Part shown: positions 36,201-50,400 of the stretch, in pieces | Layout of the letters: the number at the start of each line of letters is the position of its first letter | Position numbering within the stretch: the stretch's first letter is position 1 | Assembly: GCA_920105625.2 (NCBI GenBank) | Contig: OV050033.1 | Location: 112,367,700-112,431,699 of the forward strand | Length of the DNA stretch: 64,000 nucleotides | Reading direction: 5' to 3' | Source: Clusia tigrina | Taxonomy: Eukaryota > Arthropoda > Insecta > Diptera > Clusiidae | Program-made: the position numbers and the translations under genes | The notes under the pieces: generated by a model | The model's input: only the letters and a program-made list of their open reading frames with translations | What the model was told of the DNA's origin: nothing | Database searches by the model: none

Positions 36201-39140
36201 TTGAAGTTTTATCAGTGTTTGATTTGTGACTCAAGGGTAGCATAGCTTTGAGCGATAGCTTAAATTGACAAGAGGCTCGAGTACTTTATTGTTAAAAAAT
36301 TTCAAGGTTTTATGACGCTCCAGTAAAAAGTTACAAGCAATTGTATGTTGCAAACTTTGATAGGTGTAAGCCATACCGTATAGAAGTTAGGGCCATTTGA
36401 AGTTTTATCAGTGTTTGATTTGGGACTCAAAGGTAGCATAGCTTTGAGCGATAGCTTAAATTGACAAGAGGCTCAAGTACTTTATTGTTACAAAATTTTA
36501 AGGTTTTATGACTCTCCAGTAAAAAGTTACAAGCATTTGTACGTTGCAAACTTTGAAAGGAGTAGGACGTACCGTATAGAAGTTAGGGCCATTTGAAGTT
36601 TTATCAGTGTTTGATTTGGGACTCAAGGGTAGCATAGCTTTGAGCGATAGCTTAAATTGACAAGAGGCTCGAGTACTTTATTGTTACAAAATTTCAAGGT
36701 TTTATGACGCTCCAGTAAAAAGTTACAAGCATTTGTATGTTGCAAACTTTGATAGGTGTTGGACTTCCCGTATAGAAGGTAGGGCCATATGAAGTTTTAT
36801 CAGTGTGTGATTTGGGACTCATGGGTAGCATAGCTTTGAGCGATAGCTTAAATTGACAAGAGGTTCGAGTACTTTATTGTTACAAAATTTCAAGGTTTTA
36901 TGACGCTCCAGTAAAAATTTACAAGCATTTGTATGTTGCAAACTTTGATAGGAGTAGGACGTACCGTATAGAAGTTAGGGCCATTTGAAGTTTTATCAGT
37001 GTTTCATTTGTGACTCAAGGGTAGCATAGCTTTGAGCGATAGCTTAAATTGACAAGAGGCTCGAGTACTTTATTGTTAAAAAATTTCAAGGTTTTATGAC
37101 GCTCCAGTAAAAAGTTACAAGCAATTGTATGTTGCAAACTTTGATAGGTGTAAGCCATACCGTATAGAAGTTAGGGCCATTTGAAGTTTTTCAGTGTTTG
37201 ATTTGGGACTCAAGGGAAGTAGAGCTTTGATCGATAGCTTAAATTGACAAGAGGCTCGAGTACTTCATTGTTACAAAATTTCAAGGTTTTTTGACGCTTC
37301 AGTAAAAACTTACAAGCATTTGTACGTTGCAAACTTTGAAAGGAGTAGGACGTACCGTATAGAAGATGGGGCCATTTGAAGTTTTATCAGTGTTTGATTT
37401 GGGACTCAAGGGTAGCATAGCTTTGAGCGATAGCTTAAATTGACAAGAGGCTCGAGTACTTTATTGTTACAAAATTTCAAGGTTTTATGACGCTCCAGTA
37501 AAAAGTTACAAGCGTTTGTATGTTGCAAACTTTGATAGGTGTAGGACTTCCCGTATAGAAGGTAGGGCCATTTGAAGTTTTATCAGTGTGTGATTTGGGA
37601 CTCAAGGGTAGCATAGCTTTGAGCGATAGCTTAAATTGACAAGAGGTTCGAGTACTTTATTGTTACAAAATTTCAAGGTTTTATGACGCTCCAGTAAAAA
37701 TTTACAAGCATTTGTATGTTGCAAACTTTGATAGGAGTAGGACGTACCGTATAGAAGTTAGGGCCATTTGAAGTTTTATCAGTGTTTGATTTGTGACTCA
37801 AGGGTAGCATAGCTTTGACCGATAGCTTAAATTGACAAGAGGCTCGAGTACTTTATTGTTAAAAAATTTCAAGGTTTTATGACGCTCCAGTAAAAAGTTA
37901 CAAGCAATTGTATGTTGCAAACTATGATAGGTGTAAGCCATACCGTATAGAAGTTAGGGCCATTTGAAGTTTTATCAGTGTTTGATTTGGGACTCAAGGG
38001 TAGCATAGCTTTGAGCGATAGCTTAAATTGACAAGAGGCTCAAGTACTTTATTGTTACAAAATTTTAAGGTTTTATGACTCTCCAGTAAAAAGTTACAAG
38101 TATTTGCATGTTGCAAATTTTGATAGGTGTAGGACGTACCATATAGAAGTTAGGGCCATTTAAAGTTTTATCAGTGTTTGATTTGGGACTCAAGGGTAGC
38201 ATAGCTTTGAGCGAAACCTTAAATTGACAAGAGGCTCGAGTACTTTATTGTTACAAAATTTCAAGGTATTATGACGCTCCAGTAAAAAGTTACAAGCATT
38301 TGTATGTTGCAAACTTTGATAGGTGTAGGCCGTATCGTATAGCAGGTAGGGCCATTTGAAGTTTTATCAGTGTTTGATTTGGGACTCAAGGGTAGCATAG
38401 CTTTGAGCGAAAGCTTAAATTGACAAGAGGCTCGAGTACTTTATTGTTACAAAATTTCAAGGTTCTATGACGCTCCAGTAAAAAGTTACAAGCATTTGTA
38501 TGTTGCAAAATTTGATAGGTGTAAGACGTACCGTATAGAAGTTAGGGCCATTTGAAGTTTTATCAGTGTTTGAATTGGGACTCAAGGGTAGCATAGCTCT
38601 GAGCGATAGCTTAAATTGACAAGAGGCTCGAGTACTTTATTGTTACAAAATTTCATGGTTTTATGACGCTCCAATAAAAAGTTACAAGCATTTGAATGTT
38701 GCAACCTTTGACAGATGTAGGACATACTGTATAGAATTTAGGGCCATTCGAAGTTTTATCAGTGTTTGATTTGGGACTCAAGGGTAGCATTGCTCTGAGC
38801 GATAGCTTAAATTGACAAGAGGCTCGAGTTCTTTATTGTTACAAAATTTCAAGGTTATATGACGTTCCAGTAAAAAGGTACAAGCATTTGTATGTTGCAA
38901 ACTTTGATAGGTGTAGGACGTCCCGTATAGAAGTTGGGGCCATTTGATGTTTTATCAGTGTGTGATTTGGGACTCAAGGGAAGCAGAGCTTTGATCGATA
39001 GCTTAAATTGACAAGAGGCTCGAGTACTTCATTGTTACAAAATTTCAAGGTTTTTTGACGCTCGAGTAAAAAGTTACAAGCAATTGTATGTTGCAAACTT
39101 TGATAGGTGTAAGCCATACCGTATAGAAGTTAGAACCATT
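33275..39140. repeat. Satellite 30-monomer tandem duplication, copy 1 (about 5860 bp)
   Basis: The CTATGACCGATAGG monomer at 33521 reappears at 39381 (offset 5860, 30 monomers). The offset falls to 5855 after a 5-base deletion in copy 2 (GAGGGTACTT near 40192, against GAGGCACGAGTACTT in copy 1) and becomes 5856 after a one-base loss in copy 1 (CAAGGTAGC at 35450). Inside are nested 3- and 4-monomer repeats: the AGGTTCGAGTACTTT monomer recurs at 35491, 36078, 36862 and 37645. The block moves from Z-family monomers on the left to X-family monomers on the right. Confidence 0.93.
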
Positions 39141-42100
39141 TGAAGTTTTATCAGTGTTTGATTTGGGACTCAATGGTAGCATAGCTTTGAGCGATAGCTT
39201 AAATTTGCAAGAGGCTCGAGTACTTCCTTGTTACAAAATTTCAAGGATTTTTGACGCTCCAGTAAAAACTTACAAGCATTTGTATGTTGCAAACTTTGAT
39301 AGGAGTAGGACGTACCGTATAGAAGTTAGGGCCATTTGAAGTTTTATCAGTGTTTGATTTGGGACTCAAGGGTAGCATAGCTATGACCGATAGGTTAAAT
39401 TGACAAGAGGCTCGAGTACTTTATTGTTACAAAATTTCAAGGGTTTATGACGCTCCAGTAAAAATTTACAAGCATTTGTATGTTGCAAACTTTGATAGGA
39501 GTAGGATGTACCGTATAGAAGTTAGGGCCATTTGAAGTTTTATCAGTGTTTGATTTGGGACTCAAGGGTAGCATAGCTTTGAGCGATAGCTTAAATTGAC
39601 AAGAGGCTCGAGTACTTTATTGTTAGAAAATTTCAAGGTTTTATGACGCACCAGTAAAAAGTTACAAGCATTTGTATGTTGCAAACTTTGATAGGTGTAG
39701 CACGTACTGTATAGAAGTTAGGGCCATTTAAAGTTTCATCAGAGTTTGATTTGGGACTCAAGGGTAGCATAGCTTTGAGCGATAGCTTAAATGGACAAGA
39801 GGCACCAGTACTTTATTGTTACAAAATTTCAAGGTTTTATGACGCTCCAGTAAAAAGTTACAAGCAGTTGTATGTTGCAAGGTTTGATAGGTGTAGGACG
39901 TATCGTATAGAAGTTAGGGCCATTTGAAGTTTTATCAGTGTTTGATTTGGGGCTCAAGGGTAGCATAGCTTTGAGCGATAGCTTAAATTGACAAGAGGCA
40001 CGAGTACTTTATTGTTACAAAATTTCAAGGTTTTATGACGCTCCAATAAAAAGTTACAAGCATTTGTATGTTGCAAACTTTGATAGGTGTAGGACGTACT
40101 GTATAGAAGTTAGGGCCATTTGAAGTTTTATCAGTGTTTGATTTGGGGCTCAAAGGTAGCATAGCTTTGAGCGATAGCTTAAATGGACAAGAGGGTACTT
40201 TATTGTTACAAAATTTCAAGGTTTTATGACGCTCCAGTAAAAAGTTACAAGTATTTGTATGTTGCAAACTTTGAAAGGAGTAGGACGTACCGTATAGAAG
40301 TTAGGGCCATTTGAAGTTTCATCAGAGTTTGATTTGGGACTCAAGGGTAGCATAGCTTTGAGCGATAGCTTAAATGGACAAGAGGCACGAGTACTTTATT
40401 GTTACAAAATTTCAAGATTTTATGACGCTCCAGTGAAAAGTTACAAGCATTTGTATGTTGCAAACTTTGATAGGTATAGGATGCACCGTATAGAAGTTAG
40501 GGCCATTTGAAGTATTATCAGTGTTTGATTTGGGACTCAAGGGTAGCATAGCTTTGAGCGATAGCTTAAATTGACAAGAGGCTCGAGTACTTTATTGTTA
40601 CAAAATTTCAAGGTTTCATGACGCTCCAGTAAAAAGTTACAAGCATTTGATAGGTGTAGGACGTACCGTGTAGAAGTTAGGGACATTTGAAGTTTTATCA
40701 CGTTTGATTTGGGATTCAAGGGTAGAATAGCTTTGAACGATAGTTTAATTTGACAAGAGGCTCGATTACTTTATTGTTACAAAATTTCAAGGTTTTATGA
40801 CGCTCCAGTAAAAAGTTACAAGCATTTGTATGTTGCAAACTTTGATAGGCGTAGGACGTACCGTATAGAAGTTAGGGCCATTTGAAGTTTTAAAAGTGTT
40901 TGATTTGGGACTAAAGGGTAGCATAGCTTTGAGCGATAGCTTAAATTGACAAGAGGCTCGAGTACTTCATTGTTACAAAATTTCAAGGTTTTTTGACGCT
41001 TCAGTAAAAAGTTACAAGCATTTGTATGTTGCAAACTTTGATAGGTGTAGGACTTCCCGTATAGAAGGTAGGGCCATTTGAAGTTTTATCAGTGTGTGAT
41101 TTGGGACTCAAGGGTAGCATAGCTTTGAGCGATAGCTTAAATTGACAAGAGGCTCGAGTACTTTATTGTTACAAAATTTCAAGGTTTTATGACGCTCCAG
41201 TAAAAAGTTACAAGCATTTGTATGTTGCAAACTTTGATAGGTGTAGGACTTCCCGTATAGAAGGTAGGGCCATTTGAAGTTTTATCAGTGTGTGATTTGG
41301 GACTCAAGGGTAGCATAGCTTTGAGCGATAGCTTAAATTGACAAGAGGTTCGAGTACTTTATTGTTACAAAATTTCAAGGTTTTATGACGCTCCAGTAAA
41401 AATTTACAAGCATTTGTATGTTGCAAACTTTGATAGGAGTAGGACGTACCGTATAGAAGTTAGGGCCATTTGAAGTTTTATCAGTGTTTCATTTGTGACT
41501 CAAGGGTAGCATAGCTTTGAGCGATAGCTTAAATTGACAAGAGGCTCGAGTACTTTATTGTTAAAAAATTTCAAGGTTTTATGACGCTCCAGTAAAAAGT
41601 TACAAGCAATTGTATGTTGCAAACTTTGATAGGTGTAAGCCATACCGTATAGAAGTTAGGGCCATTTGAAGTTTTTCAGTGTTTGATTTGCGACTCAAGG
41701 GAAGTAGAGCTTTGATCGATAGCTTAAATTGACAAGAGGCTCGAGTATTTCATTGTTACAAAATTTCAAGGTTTTTTGACGCTTCAGTAAAAACTTACAA
41801 GCATTTGTACGTTGCAAACTTTGAAAGGAGTAGGACGTACCGTATAGTAGGTAGGGCCATTTGAAGTTTTATCAGTGTGTGATTTGGGACTCAAGGGTAG
41901 CATAGATTTGAGCGATAGCTTAAATTGACAAGAGGTTCGAGTACTTTATTGTTACAAAATTTCAAGGTTTTATGACGCTCCAGTAAAAATTTACAAGCAT
42001 TTGTATGTTGCAAACTTTGATAGGAGTAGGACGTACCGTATAGAAGTTAGGGCCATTTGAAGTTTTATCAGTGTTTGATTTGTGACTCAAGGGTAGCATA

Positions 42101-45015
42101 GCTTTGAGCGATAGCTTAAATTGACAAGAGGCTCGAGTACTTTATTGTTAAAAAATTTCAAGGTTTTATGACGCTCCAGTAAAAAGTTACAAGCAATTGT
42201 ATGTTGCAAACTTTGATAGGTGTAAGCCATACCGTATAGAAGTTAGGGCCATTTGAAGTTTTATCAGTGTTTGATTTGGGACTCAAAGGTAGCATAGCTT
42301 TGAGCGATAGCTTAAATTGACAAGAGGCTCAAGTACTTTATTGTTACAAAATTTTAAGGTTTTATGACTCTCCAGTAAAAAGTTACAAGCATTTGTACGT
42401 TGCAAACTTTGAAAGGAGTAGGACGTACCGTATAGAAGTTAGGGCCATTTGAAGTTTTATCAGTGTTTGATTTGGGACTCAAGGGTAGCATAGCTTTGAG
42501 CGATAGCTTAAATTGACAAGAGGCTCGAGTACTTTATTGTTACAAAATTTCAAGGTTTTATGACGCTCCAGTAAAAAGTTACAAGCATTTGTATGTTGCA
42601 AACTTTGATAGGTGTTGGACTTCCCGTATAGAAGGTAGGGCCATATGAAGTTTTATCAGTGTGTGATTTGGGACTCAAGGGTAGCATAGCTTTGAGCGAT
42701 AGCTTAAATTGACAAGAGGTTCGAGTACTTTATTGTTACAAAATTTCAAGGTTTTATGACGCTCCAGTAAAAATTTACAAGCATTTGTATGTTGCAAACT
42801 TTGATAGGAGTAGGACGTACCGTATAGAAGTTAGGGCCATTTGAAGTTTTATCAGTGTTTCATTTGTGACTCAAGGGTAGCATAGCTTTGAGCGATAGCT
42901 TAAATTGACAAGAGGCTCGAGTACTTTATTGTTAAAAAATTTCAAGGTTTTATGACGCTCCAGTAAAAAGTTACAAGCAATTGTATGTTGCAAACTTTGA
43001 TAGGTGTAAGCCATACCGTATAGAAGTTAGGGCCATTTGAAGTTTTTCAGTGTTTGATTTGGGACTCAAGGGAAGTAGAGCTTTGATCGATAGCTTAAAT
43101 TGACAAGAGGCTCGAGTACTTCATTGTTACAAAATTTCAAGGTTTTTTGACGCTTCAGTAAAAACTTACAAGCATTTGTACGTTGCAAACTTTGAAAGGA
43201 GTAGGACGTACCGTATAGAAGATGGGGCCATTTGAAGTTTTATCAGTGTTTGATTTGGGACTCAAGGGTAGCATAGCTTTGAGCGATAGCTTAAATTGAC
43301 AAGAGGCTCGAGTACTTTATTGTTACAAAATTTCAAGGTTTTATGACGCTCCAGTAAAAAGTTACAAGCGTTTGTATGTTGCAAACTTTGATAGGTGTAG
43401 GACTTCCCGTATAGAAGGTAGGGCCATTTGAAGTTTTATCAGTGTGTGATTTGGGACTCAAGGGTAGCATAGCTTTGAGCGATAGCTTAAATTGACAAGA
43501 GGTTCGAGTACTTTATTGTTACAAAATTTCAAGGTTTTATGACGCTCCAGTAAAAATTTACAAGCATTTGTATGTTGCAAACTTTGATAGGAGTAGGACG
43601 TACCGTATAGAAGTTAGGGCCATTTGAAGTTTTATCAGTGTTTGATTTGTGACTCAAGGGTAGCATAGCTTTGACCGATAGCTTAAATTGACAAGAGGCT
43701 CGAGTACTTTATTGTTAAAAAATTTCAAGGTTTTATGACGCTCCAGTAAAAAGTTACAAGCAATTGTATGTTGCAAACTATGATAGGTGTAAGCCATACC
43801 GTATAGAAGTTAGGGCCATTTGAAGTTTTATCAGTGTTTGATTTGGGACTCAAGGGTAGCATAGCTTTGAGCGATAGCTTAAATTGACAAGAGGCTCAAG
43901 TACTTTATTGTTACAAAATTTTAAGGTTTTATGACTCTCCAGTAAAAAGTTACAAGTATTTGCATGTTGCAAATTTTGATAGGTGTAGGACGTACCATAT
44001 AGAAGTTAGGGCCATTTAAAGTTTTATCAGTGTTTGATTTGGGACTCAAGGGTAGCATAGCTTTGAGCGAAACCTTAAATTGACAAGAGGCTCGAGTACT
44101 TTATTGTTACAAAATTTCAAGGTATTATGACGCTCCAGTAAAAAGTTACAAGCATTTGTATGTTGCAAACTTTGATAGGTGTAGGCCGTATCGTATAGCA
44201 GGTAGGGCCATTTGAAGTTTTATCAGTGTTTGATTTGGGACTCAAGGGTAGCATAGCTTTGAGCGAAAGCTTAAATTGACAAGAGGCTCGAGTACTTTAT
44301 TGTTACAAAATTTCAAGGTTCTATGACGCTCCAGTAAAAAGTTACAAGCATTTGTATGTTGCAAAATTTGATAGGTGTAAGACGTACCGTATAGAAGTTA
44401 GGGCCATTTGAAGTTTTATCAGTGTTTGAATTGGGACTCAAGGGTAGCATAGCTCTGAGCGATAGCTTAAATTGACAAGAGGCTCGAGTACTTTATTGTT
44501 ACAAAATTTCATGGTTTTATGACGCTCCAATAAAAAGTTACAAGCATTTGAATGTTGCAACCTTTGACAGATGTAGGACATACTGTATAGAATTTAGGGC
44601 CATTCGAAGTTTTATCAGTGTTTGATTTGGGACTCAAGGGTAGCATTGCTCTGAGCGATAGCTTAAATTGACAAGAGGCTCGAGTTCTTTATTGTTACAA
44701 AATTTCAAGGTTATATGACGTTCCAGTAAAAAGGTACAAGCATTTGTATGTTGCAAACTTTGATAGGTGTAGGACGTCCCGTATAGAAGTTGGGGCCATT
44801 TGATGTTTTATCAGTGTGTGATTTGGGACTCAAGGGAAGCAGAGCTTTGATCGATAGCTTAAATTGACAAGAGGCTCGAGTACTTCATTGTTACAAAATT
44901 TCAAGGTTTTTTGACGCTCGAGTAAAAAGTTACAAGCAATTGTCTGTTGCAAACTTTGATAGGTGTAAGCCATACCGTATAGAAGTTAGAACCATTTGAA
45001 GTTTTATCAGTGTTT
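39135..45015. repeat. Satellite 30-monomer tandem duplication, copy 2 (about 5860 bp)
   Basis: Follows copy 1 directly with no linker. The junction is a hybrid monomer near 39061-39180 (GGGACTCAATGGTAGC). The right end is at about 45015, where GGAACTCAAGGGAAGCAG takes the place of the copy-1 junction sequence. Differences from copy 1 that I can see are isolated: 41729 (TTGACAAG for TTTGCAAG), 41970 (TTATGACG for TTAGGACG), 42670 (ACTCAAGGG for ACTCATGGG), 44943 (TGTCTG for TGTATG). Confidence 0.93.
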
Positions 45016-47460
45016 GATTTGGAACTCAAGGGAAGCAGAGCTTTGATCGATAGCTTAAATTGACAAGAGGCTCGAGTACTTCATTGTTACAAAATTTCAA
45101 GGTTTTTTGACGCTCCAGTAAAAACTTACAAGCATTTGTATGTTGCAAACTTTGAAAGGAGTAATACGTACCGTATAGAAGTTAGGGCCATTTGAAGTTT
45201 TATCAGTGTTTAATTTGGGACCCAAGAGTAGCATTGCTTTGAGCGATAGCTTAAATTGAAAAGAGGCTCGAGTACTTTATTGTTGCAAAATTTCAAGGTT
45301 TTATGACGCTCCAGTAAAAACTTACAAGCATTTGTATGTTGCAAACTTTGATAGGTGTAGGACTTCCCGTATAAAAGGTAGGGCCATTTGAAGTTTTATC
45401 AGTGTGTGATTTGGGACTCAAGGGTAGCATAGCTTTGAGCGATAGCTTAAATTGACAAGAGGTTCGAGTACTTTATTGTTAAAAAATTTCAAGGTTTTAT
45501 GACGCTCCAGTAAAAATTTACAAGCATTTGTATGTTGCAAACTTTGATAGGAGTAGGACGTACCGTATAGAAGTTAGGGCCATTTGAAGTTTTATCAGTG
45601 TTTGATTTGTGACTCAAGGGTAGCATAGCTTTGAGCGATAGCTTAAATTGACAAGAGGCTCGAGTACTTTATTGTTAAAAAATTTCAAGGTTTTATGACG
45701 CTCCAGTAAAAAGTTACAAGCAATTGTATGTTGCAAACTTTGATAGGTGTAAGCCATACCGTATAGAAGTTAGAACCATTTGAAGTTTTATCAGTGTTTG
45801 ATTTGGGACTCAAGGGTAGCATAGCTTTGAGCGATAGCTTAAATTGACAAGAGGCTCCAGTACTTCATTGTTACCAAATTTCAAGGTTTTTTGACGCTCC
45901 AGTCAAAACTTACAAGCATTTGTATGTTGCAAACTTTGAAAGGAGTAGGACGTACCGTATAGAAGTTAGGGCCATTTGAAGTTTTATCAGTGTTTGATTT
46001 GGGACTCAAGGGTAGCATAGCTTTGAGCGATAGCTTAAATTGACAAGAGGATCGAGTACTTTATTTTTACAAAATTTCAAGGTTTTAAGACGCTCCAGTA
46101 AAAAGTTACAAGCATTTGTATGTTGCAAACTTTGATAGGTGTAGGACGTCCCGTATAGAAAGTAGGGCCAATTATGGTTTTATCAGTGTTTGATTTGGGA
46201 CTCAAGGGTAGCATAGCTTTGAGCGATGTCTTAAATTGACAAGAGGCTCGAGTACTTTATTGTTACAAAATTTCAAGGTTTTATGAAGCTCCAGTAAAAA
46301 GTTACAAGCATTTGCATGTTGCAAACATTGATAGGTGTAGGACGTACCGTTTAGAAGTTAGGGCCATTTGAAGTTTTATCAGTGTTTGATTTGGGACTCA
46401 AGGGTAGCATAGCTTTGAGCGATAGCTTAAATTGACAAGAGGCTCGAGTACATTATTGTTACAAAATTTCAAGGTTTTAAGACTCTCCAGTAAAAAGTTA
46501 CAAGCATTTGTATGTTGCAAACTTTGATAGGTGTAGGACGTCCCGTATAGAAGGTAGGGCCATTTGAAGTTTTATCAGTGTGTGATTTGGGACTCAAGGG
46601 TAGCATAGCTTTGAGCGATAGCTTAAATTGACAAGAGGCTCGAGTACTTTATTGTTACAAAATTTCAAGGTTTTATAACGCTCCAGTAAAAAGTTACAAG
46701 CATTTGTATGTGGCAAACATTGATAGGTGTAGGACGTACCGTATAGAAGGTAGGGCCATTTGAAGTTTTATCAGTGTTTGATTTGGGACTCAAGGGTAGC
46801 ATAGCTTAGAGCGATAGCTTAAATTGACAAGAGGCTCGAGTACTTTATTGATACAAAATTTTAAGGTTTTATGACTCTCCAGTAAAAAGTTACAAGCATT
46901 TGTATGCTGCAAACTTTGATAGGTGTAGGACGTACCATATAGAAGTTAGGGCCATTTAAAGTTTTATCAGTGTTTGATTTGGGACTCAAGGGTAGCATAG
47001 CTTTGAGCGAAAGCTTAAATTGACAAGAGGCTCGAGTACTTTATTGTTACAAAATTTCAAGGTTTTATGACGCTCCAGTAAAAAGTTCCAAGCATTTGTA
47101 TGTTGCAAACTTTGATAGGTGTAGGACGTACCGTATAGAAGTTAGGGACATTTGAAGTTTTATCAGTGTTTGATTTGGGACTCAAGGGTAGCATAGCTCT
47201 GAGTGATAGCTTAAATTGACAAGAGGCTCGAGTACTTTATTGTTACAAAATTTCAAGGTTTTATGAAGCTCCAGTAAAAAGTTACAAGCATTTGTATGTT
47301 GCAAACTTTGATAGGTGTAGGCCGTATCATATAGCAGGTAGGGCCATTTGAAGTTTTATCAGTGTTTGATTTGGGACTCAAAGGTAGCATAGCTTTGAGC
47401 GAAAGCTTAAATTGACAAGAGGCTCGAGTACTTTATTGTTACAAAATTTCAAGGTTTTAT
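45016..47460. repeat. Satellite monomers, X-family mosaic
   Basis: About twelve monomers. 45016-46030 follows the order of 12000-12840 and 8660-9350, including TTACCAAATTTC at 45868 and the GGACCCAAGAG monomer at 45219. 46030-47460 follows 9300-9700 and then 13200-14000. Local changes include ACATTATTG at 46450 and TTTATAACGC at 46673. Confidence 0.88.
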
Positions 47461-50400
47461 GACGCTCCAGTAAAAGTTACAAGCATTTGTATGTTGCAAA
47501 CCTTGATAGGTGTAGGACGTCCCGTATAGAAGTTAGGGCCATTTGATGTTTTATCAGTGTCTGATTTGGGACTCAAGGGTAGCATAGCTTTGAGCGATAG
47601 CTTAAATTGACAAGAGGCTCGATTACTTTATTGTTACAAAAATTCAAGGTTTTATGACGCTCCAGTAAAAAGTTACAAGCATTTGTATGTTGCAAATTTT
47701 GATAGGTGTAGGACGTACCGTATAGAAGTTAGGGCCATTTGAAGTTTTATCAGTGTTTGATTTGGGACTCAAGGGTAGCATAGCTTTGACCGATAGCTTA
47801 AATTGACAAGAGGTTCGGGTACTTTATTGTTACAAAATTTCAAGGTTTTATGACGCTCCAGTAAAAATTTACAAGCATTTATATGTTGCAAACTTTGATA
47901 GGAGTAGGACGTACCGTATAGGAGTTAGGGCCATTTGAAGTTTTATCAGTGTTTGATTTGGGACTCAAGGGTAGCATAACTTTGAGCGATAGCTTAAATT
48001 GACAAGAGGCTCGAGTACTTTATTGTTAAAAAATTTCAAGGTTTTATGACGCTCCAGTAAAAAGTTACAAGCAATTGTATATTGCAAACTTTGATAGGTG
48101 TAGGACGTCCCGTATAGAAAGTAGGGCCATTTGAAGTTTTATCAGTGTGTGATTTGGGACTCAAGGGTAGCATAGCTTTGAGCGATATCTTAATTTGACA
48201 AGAGGCTCGAGTACTTTATTGTTACAAAATTTCAAGGTTTTATGATGCTCCAGTAAAACGTTACAAGCATTTGTATGTTGCAAACATTGATAGGTGTAGG
48301 ACGTACCGTATAGAAGTTAGGGCCATTTGAAGTTTTATCAGTGTTTGATTTGGGACTCAAGGGTAGCATAGCTTTGGGCGATAGCTTAAATTGACAAGAG
48401 GCTCGAGTACTTTATTGTTACAAAATTTCAAGGTTTTAAGACTCTCCAGTAAAAAGTTACAAGCATTTGTATGTTGCAAACTTTGATAGGTGTAGGACGT
48501 CCTGTATAGAAGGTAGGGCCATTTGAAATTTTATCAGTGTGTGATTTGGGACTCAAGGGTAGCATAGCTTTGAGGGATAGCTTAAATTGACAAGAGGCTC
48601 GAGTACTTTATTGTTACAAAATTTCAAGGTTTTATGATGCTCCAGTAAAAAGTAACAAGCATTTGTATGCTGCAAACATTGATAGGTGTAGGACGTACCG
48701 TATAGAAGGTAGGGCCATTTGAAGTTTTATCAGTGTTTGATTTGGGACTCAAGGGTAGCATAGCTTTGAGCGATAGCTTAAATTGACAAGAAGTTCGGGT
48801 ACTTCATTGTTACAAAATTTCAAGGTTTTTTGACGCTCCAGTAAAAACTTACAAGCATTTGTATGTTGCAAACTTTGAAAGGAGTAGGACGTACCGTATA
48901 GAAGCTAAGGCCATTTGAAGTTTTATCAGTGTTTGATTTGGGACTCAAGGGTAGCATAGCTTTGAGCGATAGCTTAAATTGGCAAGAGGCTCGAGTACTT
49001 TATTGTTACAAAATTTCAAGGTTTTATGATGCTCCAGTAAAAAGTTACAAGCATTTGTATGTTGCAAACTTTGATATGTGTAGGACTTCCCGTATAGAAG
49101 GTAGGGCCATTTGAAGTTATCATTGTGTGATTTGGGACTCAAGGGTAGCATAGCTTTGAGCGAAAGCTTAAATTGACAAGAGGCTCGAGTACTTTATTGT
49201 TACAAAATTTCAAGGTTTTATGATGCTCCAGTAAAAAGTTACAAGCATTTGTATGTTGCAAACATTGATAGTTGCAGGACGTTCCGTATAGAGGTTAGGG
49301 CCATTTGAAGTTTTATCAGTGCTTGATTTGGGACTCAAGGGTAGCATAGCTTTGAGCGATAGCTTAAATGGACAAGAGGCAAGAGTACTTTATTGTTACA
49401 AAATTTCAACGTTTTATGACGCTCCAGTAAAAAGTTACAAGCAGTTGTATGTTGCAAACTTTGATAGGTGTAGGACGTATCGTATAGAAGTTAGGGCCAT
49501 TTGAAGTTTTATCAATGTTTGATTTGGGACTCAAGGGTAGCATAGCTTTGAGCGATAGCTTAAATTGACAAGAGGCTCGAGTACTTTATTTTTAGAAAAT
49601 TTCAAGGGTTTATGACGCTCCAGTAAAAATTTACAAGCATTTGTATGTTGCAAACTTTGATAGGAGTAGGATGTACCGTATAGACGTTAGGGCAATTTGA
49701 AGTTTTATCAATGTTTGATTTGGGACTCAAGGGTAGCATAGCTTTGAGCGATAGCTTAAATTGACAAGAGGCTCGAGTACTTTATTGTTAGAAAATTTCA
49801 AGGTTTTATGACGCTCCAGTAAAAAGTTACAAGCATTTGTATGTTGCAAACTTTGATAGGTGTAGCACGTACTGTATAGAAGTTAGGGCCATTTAAAGTT
49901 TCATCAGTGTTTGATTTGGGGCTCAAGGGTAGCATAGCTTTGAGCGATAGCTTAAATTGACAAGAGGCACGAGTACTTTATTGTTACAAAATTTCAAGGT
50001 TTTATGACGCTGCAATAAAAAGTTACAAGCATTTGTATGTTGCAAACATTGATAGGTGTAGGACGTACCGTATAGAAGGTAGGGCCATTTGAAGTTTTAT
50101 CAGTGTTTGATTTGGGACTCAAGGGTAGCATAGCTTTGAGCGATAGCTTAAATTGACAAGAGGCTCGAGTACTTTATTGTTACAAAATTTTAAGGTTTTA
50201 TGACGCTCCAGTAAAAAGTTACAAGCATTTGTATGTTGCAAACTTTGATAGGTGTAGCACGTACTGTATAGAAGTTAGGGCCATTTAAAGTTTCATCAGT
50301 GTTTGATTTGGGGCTCAAGGGTAGCATAGCTTTGAGCGATAGCTTAAATTGACAAGAGGCTCGATTACTTTATTGTTACAAAAATTCAAGGTTTTATGAC

